From contig JAKSTS010000015.1 in NCBI GenBank assembly GCA_024402455.1, positions 1 through 27,360 of the forward strand: a stretch of DNA of 27,360 nt, in the 5' to 3' direction. This DNA is from Treponemataceae bacterium (GTDB lineage: Bacteria; Spirochaetota; Spirochaetia; Treponematales; Treponemataceae). The notes beneath the pieces are model-generated. The model worked only from the letters and a program-made list of their open reading frames with translations. It was not told the DNA's origin and made no database searches. A program made the translations under genes and the position numbers. Below, piece by piece: positions 1 through 7,163 of the stretch. Positions within the stretch are counted from its first letter, which is position 1. The number at the start of each line of letters is the position of its first letter.

Positions 1-1029
1 CGGGAAAAATATGTGCCTCATGGTGGACCTGCCGGAGGCGACGGCGGCCGCGGCGGAGATGTTGTTTTTGTTGTAAAGCGCAATCTGCGCACTTTGGCCC
101 ATTTGCGCTATAAGCAGCAGTTTAAGGCACGAAATGGCGGCGACGGAGAAGGCCGCAACCGGTTTGGAAGGGACGGCGAAGATATCGTAATTCCTCTTCC
201 GCCAGGTTCAATTATTAAAGATGCCAAAACAGGCACGGTAATCAGGGAATTTACAACAGAGAGCGAGGACGAAAGATTTGTTTTCCTTGAAGGCGGCAAA
301 GGCGGCTGGGGAAACTGTCATTTTAAAACTTCTACAAATCAGGCGCCGCAATATGCTCACGAAGGAAAACCTGGCGAATCGCGCATGCTTTCTGTTGAGC
401 TGAATATTATGGCAGATATTGGGCTTGTAGGTTTCCCGAATGCAGGAAAATCTTCACTGCTTGATTTTTTTACGAATGCACGTCCAAAAATTGCGCCATA
501 TCCTTTTACTACAAAAATTCCAAATCTTGGTGTGCTTCATGTTGATAATGAACGGGATATAATCATTGCTGATATTCCGGGAATTATTGAAGGCGCTTCT
601 GAAGGTGCGGGACTTGGTTTCAAATTTCTAAAGCATATTTCAAGAACAGCCGGTCTTGCATTTATTATAGACTGTTCAGATGATGAATGTTTTGAGGCAT
701 TTGAAAAATTAAAGCTTGAGCTTAAGAATTTTTCGAAGGAACTTGCCGGAAAGCCGCGTATTGTTCTCTGCAACAAGCTGGATATAGAAGGTGCTTCAGA
801 AAGATTTGAAAAAATCAGAAAAGAGCTGAAAGGCGAAACTGTCCTTGGCATGTCTGTTTTTGCAAGAAAAGGTATGAACGATGTCAGAAAGGCTGTTATT
901 GCTCTTGTAGATGCAGTTGAAGAAAAGACTGAACAGAAAAAAGCAGAAGCACCTGCTGCAAAGAGTGCATTTATGGCAGGTCGTTCAGTCTGCGACAGCA
1001 TGGAAGTTCAGTATCCAGGGCAGGAATAA
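1..1029 (+). CDS. obgE: GTPase ObgE/CgtA, 5' end cut off by the window
   Basis: Obg-family GTPase that binds the large ribosomal subunit and acts in its maturation and in stress signalling. The reading frame is open from base 1, and the first codons already lie in the glycine-rich Obg fold (REKYVPHGGPAGGDGG), so the true start is roughly 30 codons upstream. The GTG at position 13 is an internal valine, not a start. The G domain shows G1 GFPNAGKSS (about 430-456), the switch I threonines of YPFTT, the G3 DIPG followed by the family signature GASEGAGLGFKFLKHI, and G4 NKLD (about 772-783). The tail after the G domain is short, about 30 residues ending in YPGQE, and I see no OCT domain. It is followed after 2 bases by nadD, whose ribosome binding site (AGGA) lies inside the end of this gene. 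Confidence 0.96.
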   Translation, partial: REKYVPHGGPAGGDGGRGGDVVFVVKRNLRTLAHLRYKQQFKARNGGDGEGRNRFGRDGEDIVIPLPPGSIIKDAKTGTVIREFTTESEDERFVFLEGGKGGWGNCHFKTSTNQAPQYAHEGKPGESRMLSVELNIMADIGLVGFPNAGKSSLLDFFTNARPKIAPYPFTTKIPNLGVLHVDNERDIIIADIPGIIEGASEGAGLGFKFLKHISRTAGLAFIIDCSDDECFEAFEKLKLELKNFSKELAGKPRIVLCNKLDIEGASERFEKIRKELKGETVLGMSVFARKGMNDVRKAVIALVDAVEEKTEQKKAEAPAAKSAFMAGRSVCDSMEVQYPGQE

Positions 1030-1031
1030 AA

Positions 1032-1616
1032 ATGAAGCTTGCTGTTTTAGGTGGTTCGTTTAACCCGCCGCACATCGGTCATCTGGCACTTGCAGAAGAC
1101 GTGCGTATTACGTTTGGTTATGACAAAAGTCTTTTTAGACCTGTGCACGTGCCGCCGCGTAAACAGCTTGCTTCTGGTGCTTCAGACGAAGACCGCCTTA
1201 ATATGGTTTCGCTTGCAGTTTCAGAAAATCCTTTTTTTGACTTGAGTGATTGTGAAATTAAAAGGGGCGGTGTTTCTTACACGATTGATACGCTGAAAAT
1301 GCTTAAAAATGTTTATAAAAATGAACTTGAAGGCAAAATCGGTTTTATAATTGGTGATGATCTTGCAGCCGGTTTTTCAAGCTGGCATTGCGCAGAACAG
1401 ATTCCTGAAGAAGCAGACTTGATCCTTGCCTGCAGAAATTGTTCTGACGTAACAAGGCTCGATTTTCCGTATAAGCATAAAACTATTTTGAATGATGTAA
1501 TTTCTGTTTCATCGTCTGAAATCAGGCAGAAAATTATACAGGGCAAAAGTTATCGTTATCTTGTTCCAACCAGTGTTTACCGTTATATTAACGAGAGGCA
1601 TTTGTATGAAAACTGA
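1032..1616 (+). CDS. nadD: nicotinate-nucleotide adenylyltransferase
   Basis: Converts nicotinate mononucleotide and ATP to deamido-NAD in NAD synthesis, in the cytoplasm. The 194-residue length is normal. The nucleotidyltransferase signature GGSFNPPHIGH occupies residues 7-17 and contains the HxGH ATP-binding motif. The C-terminal ISVSSSEIRQKI matches the family's ISSTxxR motif. The start ATG lies 2 bases after the obgE stop, with AGGA about 6 bases upstream, so translation is probably coupled. The end overlaps yqeK by 11 bases. The obgE-nadD-yqeK-LCP-rsfS order is a common bacterial cluster and supports the call. Confidence 0.96.
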   Translation: MKLAVLGGSFNPPHIGHLALAEDVRITFGYDKSLFRPVHVPPRKQLASGASDEDRLNMVSLAVSENPFFDLSDCEIKRGGVSYTIDTLKMLKNVYKNELEGKIGFIIGDDLAAGFSSWHCAEQIPEEADLILACRNCSDVTRLDFPYKHKTILNDVISVSSSEIRQKIIQGKSYRYLVPTSVYRYINERHLYEN

Positions 1617-2205
1617 AAATATAGAGTCAGTTCAAGCTGATTTAGACAGTTTAATAACGGTTGTGCGACAGTATGCACAGCAGCATGAATCACAGTATCG
1701 GTTTGAACATTCTGTAAGAACGGCGGAAACATGTGAAAAACTTTGCAGGCGGTTCGGTTTAGATGCACGCAAAGGTTATCTTGCAGGCATTGCTCATGAC
1801 ATCTGCAAGGAATTTTCAAAATTGGATCTTGTTTCGCTTGCAATAAAAGACGGTGCAGTTGTTTCGCCGATTGAACGTACAAAGATTTCTCTGCTGCATG
1901 GCAGGGCTGCAGCTGTTTTTTTAACAGAACAGTTTGGCATAACCGATGAAGAAATAATAGAAGCTGTAAGAAACCATATTTTTGGCAAAGCCGGCATGGG
2001 TGCGCTGGCAAAAGTTCTGTTTGTTGCAGACAAAACGGAACCTGCCCGCGAGCATGTTACAGAAGCTTATTTGAAAAAAATTGAAAATCTTGGGCTTGAT
2101 GAGCTTGTCGTTTTTGTGCTTTCTGAAAACATAGCTTATCTTACGAAACGCGGTAAAGATGTTGCACCAGCTTCACAAGAGTTTTTAGAATCTCTTGTCG
2201 GTTAA
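1606..2205 (+). CDS. yqeK: YqeK-type HD-domain phosphohydrolase (probable Ap4A hydrolase)
   Basis: HD-superfamily metal-dependent hydrolase of the YqeK family. Characterised members cleave diadenosine tetraphosphate symmetrically to ADP; that activity is inferred here from family and neighbourhood. Visible metal ligands are H35 (RFEHSVRTAE) and the H64-D65 pair (GIAHDICKEF), followed by later histidines in LLHGRAA and RNHIFGKAG. The frame extends upstream to 1561 inside nadD, but I chose the ATG at 1606 because GAGAGG sits at 1593-1598 and the protein then has the family's usual length (199 aa). It overlaps the nadD stop by 11 bases, which suggests translational coupling. Confidence 0.93.
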   Translation: MKTENIESVQADLDSLITVVRQYAQQHESQYRFEHSVRTAETCEKLCRRFGLDARKGYLAGIAHDICKEFSKLDLVSLAIKDGAVVSPIERTKISLLHGRAAAVFLTEQFGITDEEIIEAVRNHIFGKAGMGALAKVLFVADKTEPAREHVTEAYLKKIENLGLDELVVFVLSENIAYLTKRGKDVAPASQEFLESLVG

Positions 2206-2238
2206 TTTGACTAAAAGTACTTGTGGGAGGTTTTTTTG

Positions 2239-3426
2239 ATGGAGTCGCGTCACGAAAAAGGTTATTTATTCATAATTGGCATTCTGATAGTTCTTATTGC
2301 ACTGGTAGTTGTGCTGTTTTTTGCTTTGCAGACTGATCCGATTGCAAGTGTTCTTGAAAACAACCAGCTTTTAAATGTGCTTTTTGTGCTTCAAAAAGAC
2401 GGCAGTCCGCTTTTTACAGATGTTTTGATTTATTATCCAGAGTCTGAACGAGGTGCTCTGTTTAACATTCCGGGCGACACGGGCTTGATTATTAAATCAC
2501 TTGATCGTGTTGACCGTATTGATGCAGTTTATCGCGAAAAAGGCATTGAAGTTTATAAAAAAGAAATAGAAAATCTTACGGGAATCGAAATTCCTTTTAC
2601 AATAGAGATGAATGTCGATCAATTTTCTGTATTAACAGATTTGCTCGGCGGGCTTAATGTATTTGTGCCTTATCCTATAGATGTTGTAAATGATGATGTT
2701 CGGCACATTTTGCCGTCTGGTTCTGTGGATCTTGACGGTGAAAAAATGGTTTCTTATTTGTCTTTTTCGACACCGGATGAACTTGCAGACGATGTTCAGG
2801 ACCGCATGAAAAATGTTATGGTTGCGTTTCTTCATGCATTGAATAAAAAATCAACATTCGTACTGAATAAAAATGTATTTCCTGTTGTAACACGCTATAT
2901 GAAAGCGAATATTGATAATAAAGCTCTTTATAAGCTTATTTCGCTTGTTTCTGCGATTGATTCTGAGCGTCTTGTTCCGCAGACAATAAGCGGTAAACGC
3001 CGCGAAGTTGACGGCCAGACATTGCTTTTCCCGTCATATGACGGTCAGCTTATTCAGGAAGTATTTAAACAGACAATGATTTCCATTGCTTCAACTGGTG
3101 GAAATGCTTATGCCCGTGTTTATGTTCTTGAAATTCAAAACGGAACTTCTCAACAGGGGCTTGCGCGCAACACAGGCAGTCTTTTGCAAAGTTACGGTTA
3201 TGATGTTTTGTCTACTGTAAATGCAGATCATGATTACGACAAGACTGTTATAATTGATCATATCGGCAATGAAAAAGTCGCAGAATCAATTGCCGGCATT
3301 ATTCACTGTAAAAACATTGAAACAGAAGATGCCGCAAAAGACAATGCAAATGTTGAAAACGATGATTCGCTTGTTGATTTTACGATTATTCTTGGCCGAG
3401 ATTTTGATGGCCGTTATGTACGCTGA
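2239..3426 (+). CDS. LytR-CpsA-Psr (LCP)-type membrane protein with LytR_C domain, divergent
   Basis: 395-residue membrane-anchored extracytoplasmic protein. One transmembrane helix (about residues 9-30, IIGILIVLIALVVVLFF) follows a short charged N terminus. Residues about 45-210 resemble the LCP domain (FNIPGDTG, the region up to LTDLLGGLNVFVPYPID). Residues about 290-365 resemble the LytR C-terminal domain (VLEIQNGTSQQGLARNTGSLLQSYGYDV). LCP enzymes usually carry SIPRDT and a run of arginines; here the arginine is glycine (IPGDT) and the later arginine motif is poor, so transferase activity is doubtful. The start at 2239 is set by GGGAGG at 2225-2230. It probably belongs to the obgE operon, 33 bases after yqeK. 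Confidence 0.8.
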   Translation: MESRHEKGYLFIIGILIVLIALVVVLFFALQTDPIASVLENNQLLNVLFVLQKDGSPLFTDVLIYYPESERGALFNIPGDTGLIIKSLDRVDRIDAVYREKGIEVYKKEIENLTGIEIPFTIEMNVDQFSVLTDLLGGLNVFVPYPIDVVNDDVRHILPSGSVDLDGEKMVSYLSFSTPDELADDVQDRMKNVMVAFLHALNKKSTFVLNKNVFPVVTRYMKANIDNKALYKLISLVSAIDSERLVPQTISGKRREVDGQTLLFPSYDGQLIQEVFKQTMISIASTGGNAYARVYVLEIQNGTSQQGLARNTGSLLQSYGYDVLSTVNADHDYDKTVIIDHIGNEKVAESIAGIIHCKNIETEDAAKDNANVENDDSLVDFTIILGRDFDGRYVR

Positions 3427-3684
3427 TAAAAAGGTCAGATATTTGTATTGAAATTTGTATTTTTCTGCACTGTTGATGCTTGCAGTGCATTAAATGCGGT
3501 GCTGATTTTTTAGCGCCCGGAATACTGCTCAAATTTATCTGTAAGAAGGAAAACATTCTGCTGTTTATGGCGGAATGTGTTGGTTCTGTGAATTGCCGGA
3601 AATTCAGTTTCTGGCAATTTTATAAAGGACATCGTCAAAAATTGCAGAAACTGCCGTTTTTGGAGAAGCCCAAAAGTACTGATT
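3427..3684 (+). other. intergenic gap with five consecutive hairpins
   Basis: No convincing gene lies here. Inverted repeats with short loops follow one another: 3466-3489 (TGCACTG/CAGTGCA), 3498-3517 (GGTGCT/AGCGCC), 3553-3578 (ACATTCTG/CGGAATGT), 3591-3619 (AATTGCCGGAAA/TTTCTGGCAATT, loop TTCAG) and 3636-3662 (12-base arms with one mismatch, loop AAA). A sixth, terminator-like hairpin follows at 3685. The stretch could be a structured RNA leader or attenuator between the LCP gene and rsfS, or an accumulation of palindromic repeats. Confidence 0.6.
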
Positions 3685-3716
3685 AAAAGGCGCATCTTGT
3701 GTACTGCTGCCTTTTT
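3685..3716 (+). terminator. terminator-like hairpin just upstream of rsfS
   Basis: Arms AAAAGGC (3685-3691) and GCCTTTT (3709-3715), extended inward by GCA/TGC, and followed by more T. It sits only 20 bases before the rsfS start, where a full terminator would cut rsfS off from the operon. It may act as an attenuator. Confidence 0.45.
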
Positions 3717-3735
3717 GTGGAGAATAGAAAAGATT

Positions 3736-4083
3736 ATGAAAACTATGAAAGAAAAAGCTCTGGAAATTGCTCAGCTTATGGAAGATTATAAAGGTGAAAA
3801 TGTCAAAGTTATTGATGTTTCTCAGCTTAACAGTTGGACTGATTATTTTGTAATTGTTACGATTAACAGTGCAACGCATTGGAAAGGCCTTTATAAATAC
3901 ATAAAAGATTATGTCAAGGCTGACGATGTTCTTGAAATTCATGTTCCAAACAGAAAAACTCCAGATGGAGATGACTGGAATCTTGTTGATATTGGACCGA
4001 TTGTAGTTCATCTTATGTCAAAAGAAGCCCGTGAATTCTATGACCTTGAAAAACTCTGGCATGGCGGCGATATTTTAAAATAA
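3736..4083 (+). CDS. rsfS: ribosomal silencing factor RsfS
   Basis: RsfS (Iojap/YbeB family) binds uL14 on the large subunit and blocks subunit joining, lowering translation when nutrients are short. The 115-residue length is typical. Family features are WTDYFVIVTINSATH near residues 35-50, the central strand region VLEIHV and the C-terminal WNLVDIGPIVVHLMSKEAREFYDLEKLWHGG. The ATG at 3736 is preceded by GGAGA at 3719-3723, a rather long spacing. An in-frame ATG at 3745 is the alternative. The gene is the usual partner of nadD and yqeK, but here a 309-base hairpin-rich gap separates it from the LCP gene. Confidence 0.95.
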   Translation: MKTMKEKALEIAQLMEDYKGENVKVIDVSQLNSWTDYFVIVTINSATHWKGLYKYIKDYVKADDVLEIHVPNRKTPDGDDWNLVDIGPIVVHLMSKEAREFYDLEKLWHGGDILK

Positions 4084-4217
4084 CCCTGAATTAGAGTTTT
4101 AAAACAGCTGCACGAATTTGAAAAATCTAACGGTTTTTATTTGGTTTTACTTGATTTTCTGTTGAAAAATTGAATTTGCGTGGCATTTTTTTTAATTTTT
4201 ATAAAAATAATATTTTG
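4084..4217. other. AT-rich gap after rsfS, no gene seen
   Basis: Only short palindromes such as GTTTTAAAAC (about 4096) and ATTTTTATAAAAAT (about 4195) are visible. There is no reading frame with a ribosome binding site. Confidence 0.4.
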
Positions 4218-4265
4218 AAGCCTGTGCATCTGTTTTTTTGTATGCTTTTGTGCAGGCTTTAAATT
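4218..4265 (+). terminator. rsfS operon terminator
   Basis: Stem AAGCCTGTGCA (4218-4228) pairs with TGTGCAGGCTT (4249-4259), 11 pairs including two G-T, followed by TAAATTTTT. This is a standard rho-independent shape ending the + strand cluster. Confidence 0.7.
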
Positions 4266-4344
4266 TTTAAAACGAAACGACCAATAAATATCTTCTTATA
4301 AGAACGGTCAGATGTAATTTTGTTTGTTCAGTCATAAATTTCAG

Positions 4345-4378
4345 ATGCAAAAAAAAGACAGCGTTAAATACGCTGTCT
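4345..4378 (-). terminator. minus-strand terminator facing the hyperacidic gene
   Basis: Perfect 8-bp stem AGACAGCG (4356-4363) with CGCTGTCT (4371-4378), loop TTAAATA. On the minus strand the stem is followed by a run of eight T. It is placed to end transcription from the minus-strand gene at 4546-4800. Confidence 0.7.
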
Positions 4379-4412
4379 CCTTTGAGAAACTTTTTGACTG
4401 AAGTATATGGGC

Positions 4413-4533
4413 GGTTCCAAAAGCTCAAGCTTTTAGAACCAGCTGAAAACACGATGTTTTAAGTTGTTTAATTTTACGCCTTAAAACTCGCAGGCATTCC
4501 TAAAAAACTGTTTTACAGATTTTTAGAGATGCC
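4413..4533. repeat. three stacked inverted repeats
   Basis: 4413-4440 has 13-base arms with one mismatch around a 2-base loop (GGTTCCAAAAGCT/AGCTTTTAGAACC). 4456-4487 has GTTTTAAG/CTTAAAAC. 4493-4533 has GGCAT and CTAAAAA pairing with TTTTTAG and ATGCC. The last resembles the hairpin at 10708-10738 in its right arm and following bases (TTTTTAGA..TGCC.GTAAT). They lie between the minus-strand gene and its T-tract terminator. Confidence 0.65.
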
Positions 4534-4545
4534 CGTAATATGACT

Positions 4546-4800
4546 TTAGTTAAAGTCGTCGTAATCATCAAAATCGTCTTCTTCGTCAAAGAAATCATCA
4601 TCTTCTTCGTCAAAGCCGTCTAGATCATCGTCGTCATAATCTTCGTCGTCATAATCCTCATCGGCAAAATCATCGTCATCAAATTCGTCTAATGATTCAT
4701 CTTCATCATCAAAATCATCATCTTCATCGTCATCGTAGGCATCCATAAACAGGTAATCTGCCTCTAGAGTTTCGTCCAATAATTCGCTTTCACTGAGCAT
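4546..4800 (-). CDS. hyperacidic small protein, function unknown
   Basis: 84 residues, of which 38 are Asp and 14 Glu (62% acidic), with no Lys, Arg or His. After a mixed N terminus (MLSESELLDETLEADYLFMDAY) the protein is runs of Asp broken every 3-6 residues by single Phe or Tyr. I do not recognise the family. The gene looks real: AAAGGA lies about 10 bases before the ATG, a promoter TTGACA-18-TATGTT lies upstream and a minus-strand terminator lies downstream. The coding DNA is built of GAT/GAC/GAA triplets, so length variation by slippage is likely. It is the only minus-strand gene in the first 17 kb. It could be a DNA or basic-protein mimic, a chaperone-like tail or a cation binder; all three are guesses. 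Confidence 0.75.
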   Translation of the reverse strand: MLSESELLDETLEADYLFMDAYDDDEDDDFDDEDESLDEFDDDDFADEDYDDEDYDDDDLDGFDEEDDDFFDEEDDFDDYDDFN

Positions 4801-4834
4801 TTGAGCATGTCCTTTGATTAATCTTCATATGAAA

Positions 4835-4864
4835 AACATAGTTTAAGCAGTTGCTTTGTGTCAA
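4835..4864 (-). promoter_or_regulatory. promoter of the hyperacidic gene
   Basis: Read on the minus strand: -35 TTGACA (4859-4864, perfect), an 18-base spacer, and -10 TATGTT (4835-4840), about 35 bases before the start codon. Confidence 0.65.
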
Positions 4865-4870
4865 CTATTT

Positions 4871-4894
4871 AAACGCAAAAAATTGCGTTTTTTT
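4871..4894. terminator. short hairpin with T tract
   Basis: AAACGCAA (4871-4878) and TTGCGTTT (4883-4890) with a 4-base loop, followed on the + strand by TTTT. It lies just outside the -35 box of the minus-strand promoter, so it may instead be an operator or insulator. The rest of 4895-5060 is very AT-rich with no credible gene. Confidence 0.4.
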
Positions 4895-5060
4895 ACGGTA
4901 TTTATACATTTTCTGCATTTTTTATGAAGTAAAATCATATTTTTGTTTGATGCTGTACTTTTGTCAAAGTAAAAAAATGTGCGTTTTTTTTGAAACAATC
5001 ATTTTTATGTTTTTTTATAAAAAATCTGCATTTTTCTTTGAAGAAAAGACATTTAAGCAT

Positions 5061-5088
5061 TTGACAAACTCCAAGTTTTTAGTATAAT
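5061..5088 (+). promoter_or_regulatory. consensus sigma70-type promoter of ispE
   Basis: TTGACA (5061-5066), a 16-base spacer and TATAAT (5083-5088), both hexamers perfect, preceded by about 150 bases of AT-rich DNA that could act as an UP element. The ispE ATG begins only 9 bases after the -10 box, so transcription should start within a few bases of the start codon. Confidence 0.8.
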
Positions 5089-5097
5089 AGCCACGAT

Positions 5098-5958
5098 ATG
5101 TTGTCTAATGTTTTTGAACTTGCGCCTGCAAAGCTCAATTTGACTTTAAAGGTTCTTCCTAAAAGAGAAGATGGATTTCATAACATAGAAAGCATATTTC
5201 AGAAGATTCGTTTATGTGATGAATTGACTGTTTCGCGTTCTGAATCTGCTGGTTTTTCACTCCATGTCCAAGGAATGGAACTGCCGGAAGAAAACACAGT
5301 AAAAAAAGCATATACACTTTTTGCTGAGGCTGCAAAGATTCAAACAGGTGTTTCAGTTGATTTGGTCAAGCGCATTCCAAGTGGCGCTGGAATGGGTGGT
5401 GGTTCTTCTGATGCAGCTGCTATGCTTCGTGCACTTAATTCTTTGTTTTCAGCAGATGTTTCCCTGCAGGAACTTATAAAGATTGCTGAAAAAATCGGCA
5501 GTGACGTTCCGTTTTTTTTATACGGCGACTGTGCTGTTGTAAGTGGGCGTGGCGAAGTTGTTCGACCGTTTGATGGTCGAAGAGATCTATATTTTGTAAT
5601 AATTTGTCCGGATGTTCATAGCTCAACAAAAGAAGCGTATGCTCTTGTTGATGAGTGGAATATGAATGGTTCAGTTTCAAAAGTGGGTTGGCCTCTGCTT
5701 GAGGATCTTGAGGGTATTTATAGAAAACCTGTGGGTGAATGGAACTTTGCAAATAGTTTTACAGAACCGCTGGTTAGTAAATATACTGAGATTCGAGAAG
5801 CTTTGGCTGCAGTTACAGCTTCTGGAGCAGATTTCGTTGATATGACGGGATCGGGCTCAACTGTATTCGGGGTCTTTGAGACTCAAGAGAAAGCTCAAGG
5901 CGCGTATAACAGGCTTGCTTCGTGTTTTAAGCGTTGCTATTTATGTGATGCATTTTAA
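5098..5958 (+). CDS. ispE: 4-diphosphocytidyl-2-C-methyl-D-erythritol kinase
   Basis: GHMP-family kinase of the non-mevalonate (MEP) isoprenoid pathway; it phosphorylates CDP-methylerythritol with ATP in the cytoplasm. The 286-residue length is normal. LAPAKLNLTLKV at residues 8-19 and the glycine-rich ATP loop PSGAGMGGGSSDAA near residues 97-110 are diagnostic. MTGSGSTVFGVF near the C terminus is the third GHMP motif. The start at 5098 gives the usual short lead before APAKLNL. There is no Shine-Dalgarno sequence, and the perfect promoter immediately upstream implies a leaderless or nearly leaderless message. spoVG follows after 39 bases. Confidence 0.95.
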   Translation: MLSNVFELAPAKLNLTLKVLPKREDGFHNIESIFQKIRLCDELTVSRSESAGFSLHVQGMELPEENTVKKAYTLFAEAAKIQTGVSVDLVKRIPSGAGMGGGSSDAAAMLRALNSLFSADVSLQELIKIAEKIGSDVPFFLYGDCAVVSGRGEVVRPFDGRRDLYFVIICPDVHSSTKEAYALVDEWNMNGSVSKVGWPLLEDLEGIYRKPVGEWNFANSFTEPLVSKYTEIREALAAVTASGADFVDMTGSGSTVFGVFETQEKAQGAYNRLASCFKRCYLCDAF

Positions 5959-5997
5959 CACGAATTGTTCAGATATTGTTATATAAGGAGCAATCAA

Positions 5998-6282
5998 ATG
6001 CAAATCACCGAAATCCGTATCAGAAAAGTTGCTTCTGAGGGAAAACTCAAAGCTTACGTGACCGTAACTTTTGATGATTGTTTTGTCGTTCATAACGTAA
6101 AAGTTATTGAAGGCAAGACTGGATTATTCATTGCAATGCCAAGTAGAAAGACAAGAACTGGTGACTACAAAGATGTGGCTCATCCAATCAGTCCTGAATT
6201 TCGAACTGAATTGCAAGACAAGATTCTAGAAGAGTATGCTAAAGGTAATTTTGAAGAAACCGTAGCATACGAAGATGAGTAG
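5998..6282 (+). CDS. spoVG: SpoVG family RNA/DNA-binding regulator
   Basis: 94-residue SpoVG protein. In spirochaetes and Firmicutes this family binds DNA and RNA and modulates gene expression; in non-sporulating bacteria it has no sporulation role. The conserved body is complete: [11 protein letters not shown] at the start, [23 protein letters not shown], then FIAMPSRKT and [11 protein letters not shown]. The start at 5998 is fixed by a strong AAGGAG at 5985-5990 with a 7-base spacer. The gene sits 39 bases after ispE, probably read from the ispE promoter, and is followed by tRNA-Gln. Confidence 0.96.
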   Translation: MQITEIRIRKVASEGKLKAYVTVTFDDCFVVHNVKVIEGKTGLFIAMPSRKTRTGDYKDVAHPISPEFRTELQDKILEEYAKGNFEETVAYEDE

Positions 6283-6347
6283 CTGTTTTAGTTTTGAACT
6301 TACTGGTTAGGCCAGAAAGTATAAAAAAAATGCACTAGCTGCATTAT

Positions 6348-6420
6348 TGGGATGTCGTCAAGTGGTAAGACAACGGCTTTTGGTGCCGTCATTTCGCAGG
6401 TTCGAATCCTGCCATCCCAG
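6348..6420 (+). tRNA. tRNA-Gln (anticodon TTG)
   Basis: Acceptor stem TGGGATG (6348-6354) pairs with CATCCCA (6413-6419), with discriminator G at 6420. The anticodon stem ACGGC/GCCGT encloses the loop TTTTGGT, which gives anticodon TTG. The T arm is GCAGG-TTCGAAT-CCTGC. CCA is not encoded. A 6-bp hairpin (AATGCA/TGCATT, 6329-6345) abuts the 5' end, and CTGG/CCAG (6303-6315) lies before it. The tRNA sits between spoVG and rplY. A TATAAA at 6320 could be a -10 box, but no good -35 is present, so co-transcription with spoVG is likely. Confidence 0.95.
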
Positions 6421-6494
6421 TGAATATAAGGAATGTGATTTAGTTCCTGTGTAAAAAATTGTGCAGAGATGCTGGAGAATAAGGAGTTCCTGAA

Positions 6495-7046
6495 ATGGAT
6501 AATTTAGTTTTGGCTGCAAAAGAGCGCAAAGAAAGCGGAAAAGCCGTTGCAAAGAAGCTTCGCAGTGCAGGTCGCTTGCCTGCTGTTATGTATAATTCTA
6601 AAGGCGAAGCAACAATGCTTGATATCGATGAACTTGAATTTACAAAATTGTGGAAAGTTGCAACACCAACAACATTGATTACACTTGATGTTAATGGCAA
6701 GAAATCATTGGCTTTTATTAAAGACACTGAATATGATATCAAAGCTGACAAGAATCTTCATGTTGATTTTCATGTTATTGATGAATCAAAAGTACTTAAA
6801 GCAACAATCAAAGTACAGGTTTCAGGAAGCCCGATAGGTGTTCGTGAAGGTGGTTTCTTTGAACTTGGTACAAAAGAAATTGTAATCGAATGTCTCCCAA
6901 AAGATTTGCCGGTTCGTCTTGTTGTTGATGTTACTGATTTGAAAATGGGTGCATCAATGGCTGTAAAAGACATTAACCTTCCAAAAGGTGTAAAAGTTGT
7001 TTCTGACAGCGAAGCAGTTATTGCTCGTGTTCGTAACATTCAGTAA
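6495..7046 (+). CDS. rplY: ribosomal protein bL25, long (TL5/Ctc) form
   Basis: 183-residue bL25 of the Ctc type, which binds 5S rRNA in the central protuberance. The N-terminal domain (about 1-90) has RKESGKAVAKKLRSAGRLPAVMYN, typical for 5S rRNA binding. The C-terminal TL5 domain (about 95-183) contains VREGGFFELGTKEIVIECLPKDLP and ends MAVKDINLPKGVKVVSDSEAVIARV. AAGGAG at 6481-6486 supports the ATG at 6495. A strong terminator follows at 7087. In many bacteria pth follows this gene; here tilS does. Confidence 0.95.
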   Translation: MDNLVLAAKERKESGKAVAKKLRSAGRLPAVMYNSKGEATMLDIDELEFTKLWKVATPTTLITLDVNGKKSLAFIKDTEYDIKADKNLHVDFHVIDESKVLKATIKVQVSGSPIGVREGGFFELGTKEIVIECLPKDLPVRLVVDVTDLKMGASMAVKDINLPKGVKVVSDSEAVIARVRNIQ

Positions 7047-7086
7047 TTGGCAGAATCTGTTTTTGTACGTTAGTAAGTTTATAAAG

Positions 7087-7128
7087 GATATTCTGAAGGC
7101 TAAAAGTTTTTAGAATATCTTTTTTTTT
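7087..7128 (+). terminator. rplY terminator
   Basis: GATATTCT (7087-7094) pairs perfectly with AGAATATC (7112-7119), with an inner CTAAAA/TTTTAG pairing, followed by nine T. A clear rho-independent terminator. Confidence 0.85.
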
Positions 7129-7163
7129 GTCTTTTAATCGTGCCTTTATATTCGTTGAATAAT

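Noticed and set aside
13..15. GTG at position 13 as the obgE start
   Set aside because: The frame is open upstream and already encodes conserved Obg-fold residues before this codon, so the gene is truncated by the window edge.
3480..3686. 68-residue open frame starting at TTG with a CIKCG motif
   Set aside because: No ribosome binding site, no family match, and the frame runs through several hairpins. The CxxC start is probably chance.
4851..5087. 78-residue frame rich in Phe and Cys upstream of ispE
   Set aside because: It is a translation of T-rich intergenic DNA, overlaps the ispE promoter and has no ribosome binding site.
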